Below the pieces are notes generated by a model, which was not told the DNA's origin, ran no database searches, and saw only the letters and a list, made by a program, of their open reading frames with translations. A program made the translations under genes and the position numbers. Below, piece by piece: positions 50,174-59,619 of a stretch of DNA of 64,000 nt; within the stretch, counting starts at the first letter, position 1; each line of letters starts with the position of its first letter. Origin of the DNA: Sphingobacterium haloxyli. GTDB taxonomy: Bacteria > Bacteroidota > Bacteroidia > Sphingobacteriales > Sphingobacteriaceae. The stretch is from the NCBI RefSeq assembly GCF_002980525.1, contig NZ_PVBQ01000003.1, forward strand, positions 363,854-427,853, read 5' to 3'.

Positions 50174-52324
50174 ATGAAAAAAAATGAACACGAAACATCT
50201 GGATGCCCCTTTCATTCTAAAATCAATGATCTGCAAAAAAATAGAGTCTCGAGTGAGGGGAAACCGATGACTACGGATCAAGGTGTGAAAATCAATGATG
50301 ACGCGAACTCGTTGAAGGCCGGCGAACGAGGTGCCTCTTTATTAGAAGATTTTATACTTCGTGAGAAAATTACCCATTTTGACCATGAACGGATTCCCGA
50401 ACGGATTGTACATGCTCGTGGCGCGGGCGCCCATGGTTATTTCGAGCTGTATGAAGATATGAGTGAATATACTCGTGCTCGAATTTTTACGGATACCGAG
50501 CATCGGACTCCAGTTTTCGTCAGATTTTCTACGGTCGTTGGAAGTAAAGGCTCCGGAGATCTGGCACGAGATATACGGGGATTTGCGGTTAAGTTTTATA
50601 CTCAGGAAGGCGTATTTGATCTTGTCGGAAATAATACACCTGTGTTTTTCATTCAAGATGCGATGAAGTTCCCGGATCTTGTACATTCCATCAAACCCGA
50701 ACCTGACTGGGAAATTCCACAAGCTGCTGCTGCACACGATACGTTCTATGATTTTATTTCGTTGGCTACCGAATCTTTGCATAATCATATGTGGGCAATG
50801 AGTGACCGGGGAATTCCAAGAAGCTATCGGATGATGGAGGGCTTTGGTATACACACATTTCGCCTGGTAAACGCGCAGGGAGAATCGCATTTTGTCAAAT
50901 TTCATTGGAAACCTAAGTTAGGTGTACACTCCGTTACATGGGACGAGGCAGTAAAGATAAATGGCGCAGACCCTGATTTTCATCGACGTGATTTGTGGGA
51001 GGCTATAGAAGCTGGACATTTTCCAGAGTGGGAGCTTGGTCTGCAGATTATTCCGGAAGAAGATGAACATAAGTATGAGTTCGACCTTCTGGATGCAACG
51101 AAGTTTGTTCCGGAAGAACTTGCGCCTGTAAGGATTATCGGAAAGATGGTATTGAATCGAAACCCAGACAATTTCTTTGCAGAAACCGAGCAAGTGGCTT
51201 TCCACCCAGGACACATCGTACCAGGTATCGATTTTACGAACGATCCATTATTGCAAGGACGCCTTTTTTCTTACACAGACACCCAGCTTTCTCGTTTGGG
51301 AGGGCCAAACTTTCGGGAGATACCCATCAACCGCGCAGTCAATGAAGTGCATAATAACCATCGCGACGCGCAAATGCGGATGACGATCAACAAAGGTAAA
51401 GCGGCGTATTTTCCTAATACAATAGGCGGGGGATGCCCACATTTAGCGAAGATGGCGGAGGGAGGGTTTACGTCCTATGAGGAGCGGATAGACGGCAAAA
51501 AGATAAGGGATAGGAGTGCCAGCTTTAATGATCATTTTTCACAACCTGCACTGTTTTTCAGGAGCTTAAAACCTTGGGAGCAGAGCCATATGATTGAGGC
51601 TTATGCTTTTGAACTGGGGAAATGTACGCTAGATTCTATTAAACAACGCATGTTGTGGCTTATGTCGCAGATAGATGATCGGTTAGCCATAGCTGTGGCG
51701 GATAAACTGGGACTGCAAATACCGACCGGTATCGAAAAACCGGTAAATCAAAACATTGGTGCTAACGCAGATCCGCACAAACATGAACCTCCTGCGGTTA
51801 AACATTATTTGGAAAAGTCAGAGGCCCTCAGCCAAGAACGGTTACCGGCCGCGACTATAGAGAGCAGAAAAATTGCCGTACTGGTGGCAAACGGTTTTGA
51901 TATGGTAGCACTACAAAAAATGAAGACGTATCTCGAAGAACTAAAACACGCGAGTTTTCTGCTCATAGCACCCCATGGCGGCACTGTAACTAGCGCAGAT
52001 AGCAGAGAGCATAAGGTAGACCACGCATTAATGACAACGGAAAGCGTGCTTTTTGATGCGTTGTATATCCCTGGAGGTGAGGGGAGTATACAAAAGCTTA
52101 AAGAAGAAGGGAAGGTGTTTAAATTTATAAATGAAACGTTAAAACACTGTAAGACGGTTGGTTTTGATGGAGAGGCTGAAGAGCTGTTTCAGCTTTCGGC
52201 TGCAAAGGATTTTGTCAACGACGAAGCCATTTTATTGAATGGAGCGCCCGAGCAGTTCGCCAGCGCACTGGCTAAGCACCGAAATTGGATGCGCGAACCG
52301 CATACCGCACATATAGCTGTTTAA
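50174..52324 (+). CDS. katE: Large-subunit catalase (HPII/KatE type) with DJ-1/GATase C-terminal domain
   Basis: Monofunctional heme catalase of 716 residues, converting H2O2 to water and oxygen. Heme and active site: IPERIVHARGAGAHGYFE (catalytic His), VRFSTVVGSKGSGDLARDIR, FDLVGNNTPVFFIQDA (Asn), RLFSYTDTQLSRLGGPNF (proximal Tyr ligand). Residues about 560-716 are the flavodoxin-like C-terminal domain typical of clade 2 catalases (IAVLVANGFDMVALQKMKTY, DALYIPGGEGSIQKLKEEGK). The gene is alone. Oxidative-stress control is likely; no OxyR gene is in the window. Confidence 0.96.
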   Translation: MKKNEHETSGCPFHSKINDLQKNRVSSEGKPMTTDQGVKINDDANSLKAGERGASLLEDFILREKITHFDHERIPERIVHARGAGAHGYFELYEDMSEYTRARIFTDTEHRTPVFVRFSTVVGSKGSGDLARDIRGFAVKFYTQEGVFDLVGNNTPVFFIQDAMKFPDLVHSIKPEPDWEIPQAAAAHDTFYDFISLATESLHNHMWAMSDRGIPRSYRMMEGFGIHTFRLVNAQGESHFVKFHWKPKLGVHSVTWDEAVKINGADPDFHRRDLWEAIEAGHFPEWELGLQIIPEEDEHKYEFDLLDATKFVPEELAPVRIIGKMVLNRNPDNFFAETEQVAFHPGHIVPGIDFTNDPLLQGRLFSYTDTQLSRLGGPNFREIPINRAVNEVHNNHRDAQMRMTINKGKAAYFPNTIGGGCPHLAKMAEGGFTSYEERIDGKKIRDRSASFNDHFSQPALFFRSLKPWEQSHMIEAYAFELGKCTLDSIKQRMLWLMSQIDDRLAIAVADKLGLQIPTGIEKPVNQNIGANADPHKHEPPAVKHYLEKSEALSQERLPAATIESRKIAVLVANGFDMVALQKMKTYLEELKHASFLLIAPHGGTVTSADSREHKVDHALMTTESVLFDALYIPGGEGSIQKLKEEGKVFKFINETLKHCKTVGFDGEAEELFQLSAAKDFVNDEAILLNGAPEQFASALAKHRNWMREPHTAHIAV

Positions 52325-52342
52325 CAGCACTGGTCTACATGA

Positions 52343-52375
52343 AATTAGTTGGCGAACATAGTTTGCCAACTAATT
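52343..52375. terminator. Hairpin between convergent katE and esterase genes
   Basis: AATTAGTTGGCGAAC (52343-52357), loop ATA, GTTTGCCAACTAATT (52361-52375); fifteen pairs with one G-T. There is no T tract, so a bidirectional RNA-end structure is more likely than a strong terminator. Confidence 0.6.
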
Positions 52376-52442
52376 CGCTCATATTATTACAGGCAAATTA
52401 TATCCGGTCATTCTGGACGGCGTTTCGATCGGTATGAAAGTT

Positions 52443-53396
52443 TTATTGTAAATGTTCGCTATAAAATATAACGGTCTCCGCTACTATTTTATCAATTTCC
52501 TGTTCTGAAATGTTATTAAACCCATGATCGCCATTTTTTACTTTTATAAGGTTATGGTATATACCAAATTTGGAAAGGGCTTTCGCCAATTTTTTAGACT
52601 GTTCTATGGGTACAATGCGGTCTTTCGTGCCGTGTAAGATGAGTGTAGGGGCCGCAGTTGAATCAACATAATACAACGGTGAGTATTCTTTTGCTATTTC
52701 CAATACCTCGTCTTTATTTTCTTCTAAAGTGTATCCTGTTAAAGCATAGATAACCTTTTGCCGCAGAGGAAGCAGTTTGCTTGCAAAGGTTTTGTAAAAA
52801 AATACAGTTAGCTTTCCTGCATCTGTACGCAATAGAGTATTTAAATCGGTGGGACCAAAATTGTCAACCACACAGGTCACCTTTGCTGAGAAGTTTACAA
52901 GGCTCTCATCTCCTAGCCATTTCGCATCATCAGAGTACGCGGCCAACATGGCGAGATGGCCTCCAGCGGAGCCTCCCCACAAACCTATTCGATTACTATC
53001 GAAATTATACTTATCCGCCTGGGCACGCACCCAACGTATGGCGTCCTTACAGTCGATAACAGGATCGGGAAAGTGTATTTCTTTATCCAATAAGGTGTAG
53101 TCGATGCTCACTACTGCCACACCGGCATCATTTAATGCTTTTCTAAGGGTTCGCATATAATATAGTGTTTCTAATGTGCGGTTTCCTGCTACCCATGCTC
53201 CGCCGTGTATGATGATGACAACGGGAGCCCGCTCTGAGACCGGAGTAGGATCGGGTAAAAAGATATCCAACGAGAGCGGTTTTCCCGCCTGTGATGTTTT
53301 ATAAACGACATCGGTAAGTGTGCCGGAAGTTTGGGCAGAAACGCCGGAACCCAACATGCTTACAATAAGTAAAAATAGGATTGAAATAAATCTCAT
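52443..53396 (-). CDS. Secreted alpha/beta hydrolase (esterase, BD-FAE-like)
   Basis: A 317-residue protein with signal peptide (MRFISILFLLIVSMLGSGVS, cleavage near AQT). Catalytic elements: oxyanion hole VVIIIHGGAWVAGNR, nucleophile elbow GLWGGSAGGHLAML (GxSxG), Asp in LILHGTKDRIVPIEQS, His in KNGDHGFNN. It fits the carbohydrate-esterase-like branch that removes acetyl or feruloyl groups from polysaccharides. The true start is the ATG at 53394-53396, where the signal begins. Confidence 0.9.
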   Translation of the reverse strand: MRFISILFLLIVSMLGSGVSAQTSGTLTDVVYKTSQAGKPLSLDIFLPDPTPVSERAPVVIIIHGGAWVAGNRTLETLYYMRTLRKALNDAGVAVVSIDYTLLDKEIHFPDPVIDCKDAIRWVRAQADKYNFDSNRIGLWGGSAGGHLAMLAAYSDDAKWLGDESLVNFSAKVTCVVDNFGPTDLNTLLRTDAGKLTVFFYKTFASKLLPLRQKVIYALTGYTLEENKDEVLEIAKEYSPLYYVDSTAAPTLILHGTKDRIVPIEQSKKLAKALSKFGIYHNLIKVKNGDHGFNNISEQEIDKIVAETVIFYSEHLQ

Positions 53397-53497
53397 ATAT
53401 ATATATTGTTGATACCACAAACTTACAAATTGATTTTTATGCACAGTGTACGTGTAAGCATGCTCGTTCTGTTAAATGTTGGTCTCTATGCGGTCCG

Positions 53498-54865
53498 TTA
53501 TTTTTTCTCTGGCAGTACTGCCCAGATAACATTAGCGGCGTCGTCAGTAACGAGCATGTATTGTGGCGTGAACACCACCGCTACGGGACGGCCGTAGACT
53601 TCAGCTTTTTCTTTGTTGGCGACAAAACCTGTTAAGAAATCTTGGGGTTTGCCTGAAGGTTTGCCTTGTTCGAACGGAACGAACACCACTTTGTACCCAA
53701 CCAAGCTGGAGCGATTCCACGACCCATGTTGGCCAATGTATGCGCCTTGTTGAAAAGCCGATGTCTTGCTAAAGGCTAAGCCTAGCGATGCGGTATGCGA
53801 ACCAAGCGCGTAATCTGGCGTAATTGATTTAGCGGTCAACGAATCTGGCGCGGTTCCCAGATGTTCGCCGTGTTCGGGATCCCATCGGGGGTCGATATGC
53901 TTGCCCCAGTAGGTATATGGCCAACCATACCAACCGCCGGGTCGTACTGCCGTAATATAGTCGGGCACGATTTCGTCGCCCAGCTCATCCCGTTCATTTA
54001 CGGCCGTCCATAATTGGTTTGTGGTTGGTTCCCAATCCATGCCCACAGGGTTACGCAGACCTGCAGCATATATCTGCTTACCTGATCCATCTGGGTTAAT
54101 CTCGAGGATCAGCGCTCTGCCAGCCTCCTTGTCCATACCGTTTTCGCCGACATTACTGCCCGATCCGACAGATATATATATCTTGGATTTATCTTCGTTT
54201 GTGGTGAGATTGCGCGTCCAGTGGTTATTATACCCTCCCGCGGGGAGCGAGAGAACCTTTTCAGGTTTGTTTGTTATTTTTTCTATAGAGGAATCATATG
54301 GGAATCGCACTAACGCGTCGGTGTTTGCTACGTAGAAAAAATTGTCGATTATCAACATGCCGTAAGGTTGTGAGAGGTTCGTTAAAATAACGTCTTTCTT
54401 TTCCGCTATACCATCATTATCTTCATCCCGGAAGCGCAGTATCTCGTTAGGACTTTTATCGGGGAAAAGATTGCGGGAGTTCTCTTTCTCAGGATCTTCC
54501 CCTTCCTTTTCTGTTCGCGACTGGGCCACAAAAACATCTCCGTTTTCCGCAACATAAATGTTGCGCGGGCTGTTGAGGTCGCGGGCGAATGGGACTACCT
54601 GATATCCTGATGGCGCAGTTGGCGTACTTTCGCCTTTCCAGCCGATTATCTTTGCAAATTTGTTCTGTGGCGGTGTATCGAAAGGCGCTTTTAATTTGAT
54701 ATCGGCACCATATTCGTTGGCAATAGCGCTGGTATCGCCGGCACGGATTAATGTATCCGTTTCGTTCGAGGTTTTATTGCCTGACTGGCCGCAGGAAATT
54801 AGATGGACTATGGCCGGTAATAGTATTGTTAAATGTCTTGTCCGAGATACAATCTTTTGTTTCAT
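53498..54865 (-). CDS. PQQ-dependent sugar (sorbosone-type) dehydrogenase lipoprotein
   Basis: A 455-residue lipoprotein: hydrophobic LTILLPAIVHLISC with acylation at about Cys25 (lipobox LISC). The rest is a six-bladed beta-propeller: GYQVVPFARDLNSPRNIYVA, DEDNDGIAEKKDVILTNLSQ, YNNHWTRNLTTNEDKSKIYI (conserved His), NPVGMDWEPTTNQLWTAVNE. It matches soluble aldose/L-sorbosone dehydrogenases that use PQQ; the cofactor genes are not in the window, so an external PQQ supply or another role is possible. Confidence 0.9.
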   Translation of the reverse strand: MKQKIVSRTRHLTILLPAIVHLISCGQSGNKTSNETDTLIRAGDTSAIANEYGADIKLKAPFDTPPQNKFAKIIGWKGESTPTAPSGYQVVPFARDLNSPRNIYVAENGDVFVAQSRTEKEGEDPEKENSRNLFPDKSPNEILRFRDEDNDGIAEKKDVILTNLSQPYGMLIIDNFFYVANTDALVRFPYDSSIEKITNKPEKVLSLPAGGYNNHWTRNLTTNEDKSKIYISVGSGSNVGENGMDKEAGRALILEINPDGSGKQIYAAGLRNPVGMDWEPTTNQLWTAVNERDELGDEIVPDYITAVRPGGWYGWPYTYWGKHIDPRWDPEHGEHLGTAPDSLTAKSITPDYALGSHTASLGLAFSKTSAFQQGAYIGQHGSWNRSSLVGYKVVFVPFEQGKPSGKPQDFLTGFVANKEKAEVYGRPVAVVFTPQYMLVTDDAANVIWAVLPEKK

Positions 54866-55054
54866 ATGTTATTGTCTGTTTACTTATTGTTTTTATAACA
54901 ATTTTTTAGAGAGATGGTTCCCATTAAACGACAGTTTCCTTTGATTTTGTCATAAATAGGTATAAAGGATTCACATTTTGGGATGCCAAAAAACTGTACT
55001 GACTTTAAATTGTTCATATGGCAGATTTATTGGTAGTGGAATGATGTATATGTT

Positions 55055-55963
55055 ATGGAGAAACGTGTAAACTTCGAAGTTATCATTATCGGTGGTAGTT
55101 ATGCCGGTCTGTCAGCGGCTATGTCCTTAGGTCGTTCCTTACGCTCTGTATTGGTTATTGACAGTGGACAGCCTTGCAATTTGCAAACTCCGCATTCGCA
55201 GAACTTCCTTACGCATGATGGGCATGCGCCCAGCCATATTGCTGCAGAGGCTAGGCGGCAACTCATGAAATACGACACCATAAAGTTTCATCGTGGTCTT
55301 GCCGTTAGCGCGTTGAAAACGGACCAAGGATTTACTGTGACTACCCAGACTGGTGAGACCTTCAGTGGACGAAAACTCATATTTGCCACTGGTATAAAAG
55401 ATATTATGCCTCAGATTCCGGGTTTTTCGGAATGCTGGGGAATAACAGTGATTCACTGTCCATATTGTCATGGCTACGAATTTCGTAACGCGAAAACGGC
55501 CATTCTTGCCAATGGAGCAAAAGCTTATCATCTCGCGTCTTTGATTAACAACTTGACGGATGATCTTACGCTTCTCACGAATGGTAGGGTTGAGTTTGAT
55601 TTTCCAGCTGCGGAGAAATTGCGAGCAAATGATATCGCGATTAAGGAGAAAGGGGTTGTCGAGATTGTACATCAAGATGGTCTTGTTAAAGAGGTCGTCT
55701 TCGCTGACGGTAGTCGTGAAGCATTTAAAGCGGTATATGCTGCTTTACCTTTCGAGCAGCATTCAGATATTCCCGTTGCGTTGGGCTGTGCTCTGACGGA
55801 ACATGGATATATCCATGTCAATACGCTGCAAGAGACCACTGTGGAAGGGGTTTTTGCCTGTGGTGACAATGTCGAAATGATGCGCTCGGTAGCAAATGCT
55901 GTGGCTTCTGGAAATGCTACGGGAGCCATCGTCAACAAGGAGCTTGTGGACGAGTGTTTCTGA
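55055..55963 (+). CDS. Thioredoxin-reductase-like flavoprotein with CPYC motif
   Basis: A 302-residue FAD protein. The first Rossmann motif VIIIGGSYAGLSAAMSLGRS is near residue 5-24. The redox pair is CPYCHGYE (Cys135, Cys138), where classical thioredoxin reductase has CATC/CAVC. A FAD segment ends GVFACGDNVEMMRSVANAVA. The GxGxxA NADPH motif of TrxR is altered (ILANGAKAYHLASLI). This combination fits the gliotoxin/holomycin thiol-oxidase branch (GliT, HlmI, DepH-like). The partner is unknown. Confidence 0.88.
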   Translation: MEKRVNFEVIIIGGSYAGLSAAMSLGRSLRSVLVIDSGQPCNLQTPHSQNFLTHDGHAPSHIAAEARRQLMKYDTIKFHRGLAVSALKTDQGFTVTTQTGETFSGRKLIFATGIKDIMPQIPGFSECWGITVIHCPYCHGYEFRNAKTAILANGAKAYHLASLINNLTDDLTLLTNGRVEFDFPAAEKLRANDIAIKEKGVVEIVHQDGLVKEVVFADGSREAFKAVYAALPFEQHSDIPVALGCALTEHGYIHVNTLQETTVEGVFACGDNVEMMRSVANAVASGNATGAIVNKELVDECF

Positions 55964-56008
55964 CCGTTGTGCAATATCACTAGAATTTTTATATCGACCT
56001 AGAACGTC

Positions 56009-56470
56009 CTACAGATTTATATTATGGGAGTTTTTTATTTCGGCCATGACAAAGGTACTGTGCGTACTGCCGATACTTTCGAGTGTGCCTAGTTTGTTGA
56101 ATACAAACTCTTGGTAATGCTTCATATCCTTTGCAAACACTTTTAGAATAAAATCATAATCACCGGAAACATTGTAGCACTCTACCACCTCGTCGATCTT
56201 TAGGATGTCCGCTACTAACCGATGGCCCACCTGGCGGTCGTGTTGCTTCAATTTAATGTTACAGAAAACGATAAATCCTTGACTAAATTTCTCGGGATTG
56301 AGCAACGCGATGTATTTTTTGATATATCCGTTGTTTTCTAACCTTCTGATTCGTTGCAGCACGGGGGTAGGCGAGAGATTCACCCGTTTGGCTAACTCCT
56401 TAATAGTGTGGTTCGAATTGTCTGCCAATATTTTCAATAACAACAGATCTGTCTTGTCAAGTTCTTCCAT
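56009..56470 (-). CDS. Lrp/AsnC-family regulator
   Basis: A 153-residue regulator. The N-terminal helix-turn-helix is LLLKILADNSNHTIKELAKR then VNLSPTPVLQRIRRLENNGY (about 7-47); the C-terminal RAM domain contains SGDYDFILKVFAKDMKHYQE and EFVFNKLGTLESIGSTHSTF. Lrp proteins sense amino acids or related small molecules. The Met at 56468-56470 fits family homology; an upstream frame adds 13 odd residues. It is divergent from the epimerase/MetE-like pair over 211 bases, so control of that pair is plausible. Confidence 0.92.
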   Translation of the reverse strand: MEELDKTDLLLLKILADNSNHTIKELAKRVNLSPTPVLQRIRRLENNGYIKKYIALLNPEKFSQGFIVFCNIKLKQHDRQVGHRLVADILKIDEVVECYNVSGDYDFILKVFAKDMKHYQEFVFNKLGTLESIGSTHSTFVMAEIKNSHNINL

Positions 56471-56681
56471 AGCATAAAACACTTTTGGGTGAACAAATTT
56501 AATAAACAAAAAGCTAATTATGCTAATAAATATATATTATATGGCTAAATTATCTGATTATATAAAAAATTGTGGTTATTAATAAACAGAAACTAACTTT
56601 GTGCAGTGCATAAGCAGATGCGAAGAGGTTAAATTGTGCTTACATCTGCAAGACTGTTTAACGAAAAACACAGTATTATTT

Positions 56682-57695
56682 ATGAAATTTTTAGTTACCG
56701 GAGGTACGGGATTTATTGGAGCACGCGTTGTAGTCAACCTGTGGGAACGTAAAATTCCGGTAGTGGTTGCTGACCTGAACCTGAATATAGAATGGACGAA
56801 GCAGATTGCTTTGTTAAAATATCAAAACGACGATATCAAGCTTGCTGAATTGGAGGAGCAGATTGCTCAGACCACATTTATTGAGCTGGATGTATCCGAT
56901 AGACGGGCAGTTAATAACGTTTTTTTGACTTATCCGGATATTACCCATGTTATCCATTTGGCGTATCTCATGAGTGCCGAAGTGGAAGCGGATCATCATC
57001 GCGGGGCATCTGTCAATATTCTTGGTATGGTCAACATGTTTGATATGGTGGTGGATCATAAACTGACGCGTTTGGTGTTTGCCAGTAGCGAGACAATCTA
57101 TGGGGCAAATCATAGCGCCTATGGCGACGAAGATTACGCCATTAGGGAGGATGACTTCTGCTCGCTAGATGATCATTTCTATACCTATGGTGTTATGAAA
57201 ATGTTAAATGAATTTACAGCGAAGAAATATATCCAGACGAAAGGAGTTAGTATTGCGTCTATGCGTCCTCCGGTTGTCTACGGAGATGGACGCATGCGTG
57301 GATCGGTTCTTTGGGCTTGTGAATTTGCTACCAATCCGGCATTAGGGAAGGAGGTTAAACTGCCATTCTCTAAGCATGCTCGTGATTGCTGGATTTATGT
57401 CGATGACGTCGCGGAGCAGTTTGTCCGACTAACATTGAAGCCGGAACTCAAATACTTCGCATACAACAATGGAGGACATTCGGTGACGGCTGAGGAGTTG
57501 ATGCAAACTGTCGCGAACATCGTGCCAGATGCTCGGTATGAGTTCGACGAGAATGTGCAGCGGACATCCCTCGTGGATCGTTGTGATGGCGCTCGTTTAG
57601 AAGAGGAAATTGGATTTACGCCGAGGTCGCTGGCCGATGGGGTGCGGGCGCAGATTGAGGAAGCTCGAAACAGGCAATTACAGCCCGTTTACTAG
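56682..57695 (+). CDS. NAD-dependent epimerase/dehydratase (extended SDR)
   Basis: A 337-residue extended SDR. NAD motif: MKFLVTGGTGFIGARVVVNL (about 1-20). Active-site elements: VFASSETIYG (Ser), YTYGVMKMLNE (Tyr-x3-Lys) at about 171-181; later RPPVVYGDGRMRGS. The long loop QIALLKYQNDDIKLAELEEQ is not in UDP-sugar epimerases, so the substrate may not be a nucleotide sugar. It precedes the MetE-like gene by 45 bases in the same direction. I use the ATG at 56682, where the family motif begins. Confidence 0.88.
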   Translation: MKFLVTGGTGFIGARVVVNLWERKIPVVVADLNLNIEWTKQIALLKYQNDDIKLAELEEQIAQTTFIELDVSDRRAVNNVFLTYPDITHVIHLAYLMSAEVEADHHRGASVNILGMVNMFDMVVDHKLTRLVFASSETIYGANHSAYGDEDYAIREDDFCSLDDHFYTYGVMKMLNEFTAKKYIQTKGVSIASMRPPVVYGDGRMRGSVLWACEFATNPALGKEVKLPFSKHARDCWIYVDDVAEQFVRLTLKPELKYFAYNNGGHSVTAEELMQTVANIVPDARYEFDENVQRTSLVDRCDGARLEEEIGFTPRSLADGVRAQIEEARNRQLQPVY

Positions 57696-57740
57696 AAAAG
57701 TTCTATCTTTATAGATATTTTAAAATACTAAGCAAAATAT

Positions 57741-58730
57741 ATGGCAGGATTTCGTAATACAGTGGTTGGGAGTTACCCGCGTCCGGAAAAGTTAGAAGAC
57801 ACAATGAAGCGGCCCGTGATGACCCAGGAAGAGGTAGATGATTATATCAAATGGGCGGCAAAAGATCAGGCTGAGTTGGGATTGGATACGATTACTGATG
57901 GCGAAGGATACCGTGAGAATATGTACTATTTCTATCAAAAGCGTATTGACGGTATTACTTTTAAAGATATGCCTAAGGTTTCTTTCGGTACGGCTGGTTT
58001 TGGAATCGAATGTCCTAGAGTGATTGGTGAACTCAAGAATCCGCGTTTTGATATTGCGCGCAATTGGAAGATCGCCCGTGACGCAGCTCCAGCCGGTGTA
58101 GACGTGAAACTGACTGTGACAGGTCCTCATGTATTATATAGATTTAGTGTAAACGAGCGCGAAGATCTGTATCCTGATGCGCAGGCTTTATGTCGCGCGT
58201 GGGCCAATGTTTTGCGAGACGAAATTGCGGAAGCTATAGCGCTGGGGTGTGAACACGTACAGTTTGATGAACCGATGTGGACGGAGTCTCCGGAAGAAAG
58301 TGTTTGGGCAGCTGAGATCCTGGCTGAGCTAATCGAGTCGTTGCCGAAAAAAGTGCGTATCGGATTGCACGTATGTGGTGGAAATCCGAGAAGAAAACGA
58401 GTCTATTTTACAAAGTATACTGATATAGTTGACGCTTTTAAGGCCGTCCCGGTAGATGAACTTTTACTGGAACATTGTACGCTCAGTTACAATATGCTTG
58501 AATTGTTTGATCAGTGGGATTTTAAAGGAGACTTGGCGATCGGTGTGATAGACCAACGTAGTGACGATTTAGAAACTGTAGAGGAAATACGTCAGCGGTT
58601 GAAGCCTGCCCTGGATTACTTTCCGGCTGATCGCTTGATATTAACTAGCGAATGTGGATTTGGACACGTGCCTATCGACGTCACACATGCTAAATTAAAA
58701 CGTCTCGTCGAAGCTTCTAAAGTTTTGTAA
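57741..58730 (+). CDS. Short MetE-C-terminal-domain-like protein (cobalamin-independent methyltransferase)
   Basis: A 329-residue single-barrel protein equivalent to the catalytic C-terminal half of MetE. N-terminal GSYPRPEKL, LDTITDGEGYRENMYYF, KLTVTGPHVLYRFSV and HVQFDEPMWTESPEE. The zinc set is present: H210 and C212 in LHVCGGN, E244 in LLLEHC, C305 in SECGFGH. True MetE proteins are about 750 residues with an N-terminal folate domain that is missing here. The methyl donor and acceptor are therefore unknown. It follows the epimerase gene and ends at a terminator. Confidence 0.88.
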   Translation: MAGFRNTVVGSYPRPEKLEDTMKRPVMTQEEVDDYIKWAAKDQAELGLDTITDGEGYRENMYYFYQKRIDGITFKDMPKVSFGTAGFGIECPRVIGELKNPRFDIARNWKIARDAAPAGVDVKLTVTGPHVLYRFSVNEREDLYPDAQALCRAWANVLRDEIAEAIALGCEHVQFDEPMWTESPEESVWAAEILAELIESLPKKVRIGLHVCGGNPRRKRVYFTKYTDIVDAFKAVPVDELLLEHCTLSYNMLELFDQWDFKGDLAIGVIDQRSDDLETVEEIRQRLKPALDYFPADRLILTSECGFGHVPIDVTHAKLKRLVEASKVL

Positions 58731-58745
58731 GAAAACCACCTACGT

Positions 58746-58773
58746 ATCCCCTTAAAAGCAAGTTTAAGGGGAT
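58746..58773 (+). terminator. Terminator after the MetE-like gene
   Basis: ATCCCCTTAAA (58746-58756) pairs exactly with TTTAAGGGGAT (58763-58773), followed by TCTTATTT. Confidence 0.75.
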
Positions 58774-58775
58774 TC

Positions 58776-59546
58776 TTATTTGAATATTCTTGGGTCTGGG
58801 TGCAAATATTGGTACGGTATGTCTTGCTCAGACAAAGTTGATATTATTTTTCGGCCGTGTCCCTGCGTGTATCGGAATTCGGTTAAGCCCTTTTGATAAT
58901 TAACGACTTCCTGTTTCGTCGGATGTTCAGGGGCTACGATATTATATGTTTTCGAGTGGATTCTTTTATCTATCATCTTTTCGGTTATCAGGACGATATC
59001 TTCATAATGGACATGGTTAACAAACTGATCAGGCGTTGAAGTATGGTAATTACTGAAAATTCTGTCTCCTCCCATTAATCCCCCTAATCGCAAAATGTTT
59101 AGCTGTGGGAATTTGTTTTTTATTAATTGCTCTACGAATAAAATGTTTGGATGAAGAGACTGTTCATCAAGTGTTTCTTCGCCAATTTCCATTTGCACCT
59201 GCGGATAAATACCTATTGAGCTCATTAGAAAAAGTTGTTTATCAAAATCGTTAATAAACAAGCCGATATTTTCAAACCGGTTTTGAAGCGATTTTATATC
59301 CGTTCGTTTTGAAAACGGTACACTGATAACAATGGTATCCAGATATTCCAAAACTTTCCAAGATTTATACGTTTGAAGTATCTCGTTATCTGAAAATTGG
59401 ATAGCAATGGAGTCATACCCCATCGTTTCCAGTTCTGCTCTTTTTCTTGGTGTGGTTGTGGACGTATAGATTTTATATTTTGGAAGCAAGTGTTTAGCCA
59501 TATGTAACCCTAGCCAACCGCATCCAATGATGCCTATGTTCTTCAT
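58776..59546 (-). CDS. NAD(P)-binding Rossmann protein (YeeZ-like)
   Basis: A 256-residue protein with MKNIGIIGCGWLGLHMAKHL (NAD(P)-binding GxGWLG motif), typical of YeeZ-like atypical SDRs. The C-terminal KTYNIVAPEHPTKQEVVNYQ is the usual end of this group. No Tyr-x3-Lys active site is visible, so it may bind the cofactor without the usual catalysis. It is convergent with the MetE-like gene. Function not known. Confidence 0.8.
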   Translation of the reverse strand: MKNIGIIGCGWLGLHMAKHLLPKYKIYTSTTTPRKRAELETMGYDSIAIQFSDNEILQTYKSWKVLEYLDTIVISVPFSKRTDIKSLQNRFENIGLFINDFDKQLFLMSSIGIYPQVQMEIGEETLDEQSLHPNILFVEQLIKNKFPQLNILRLGGLMGGDRIFSNYHTSTPDQFVNHVHYEDIVLITEKMIDKRIHSKTYNIVAPEHPTKQEVVNYQKGLTEFRYTQGHGRKIISTLSEQDIPYQYLHPDPRIFK

Positions 59547-59619
59547 GTTGATATTAGCTAAAAAGATTAACGATGTAAGGTAATATAATTTATAGACGTG
59601 GCGTTTGCAGATGGACGCG

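Noticed and set aside
50342..50905. 187-residue antisense frame inside the catalase gene
   Set aside because: It is a shadow of the codon pattern of katE, with no start context and no family resemblance.
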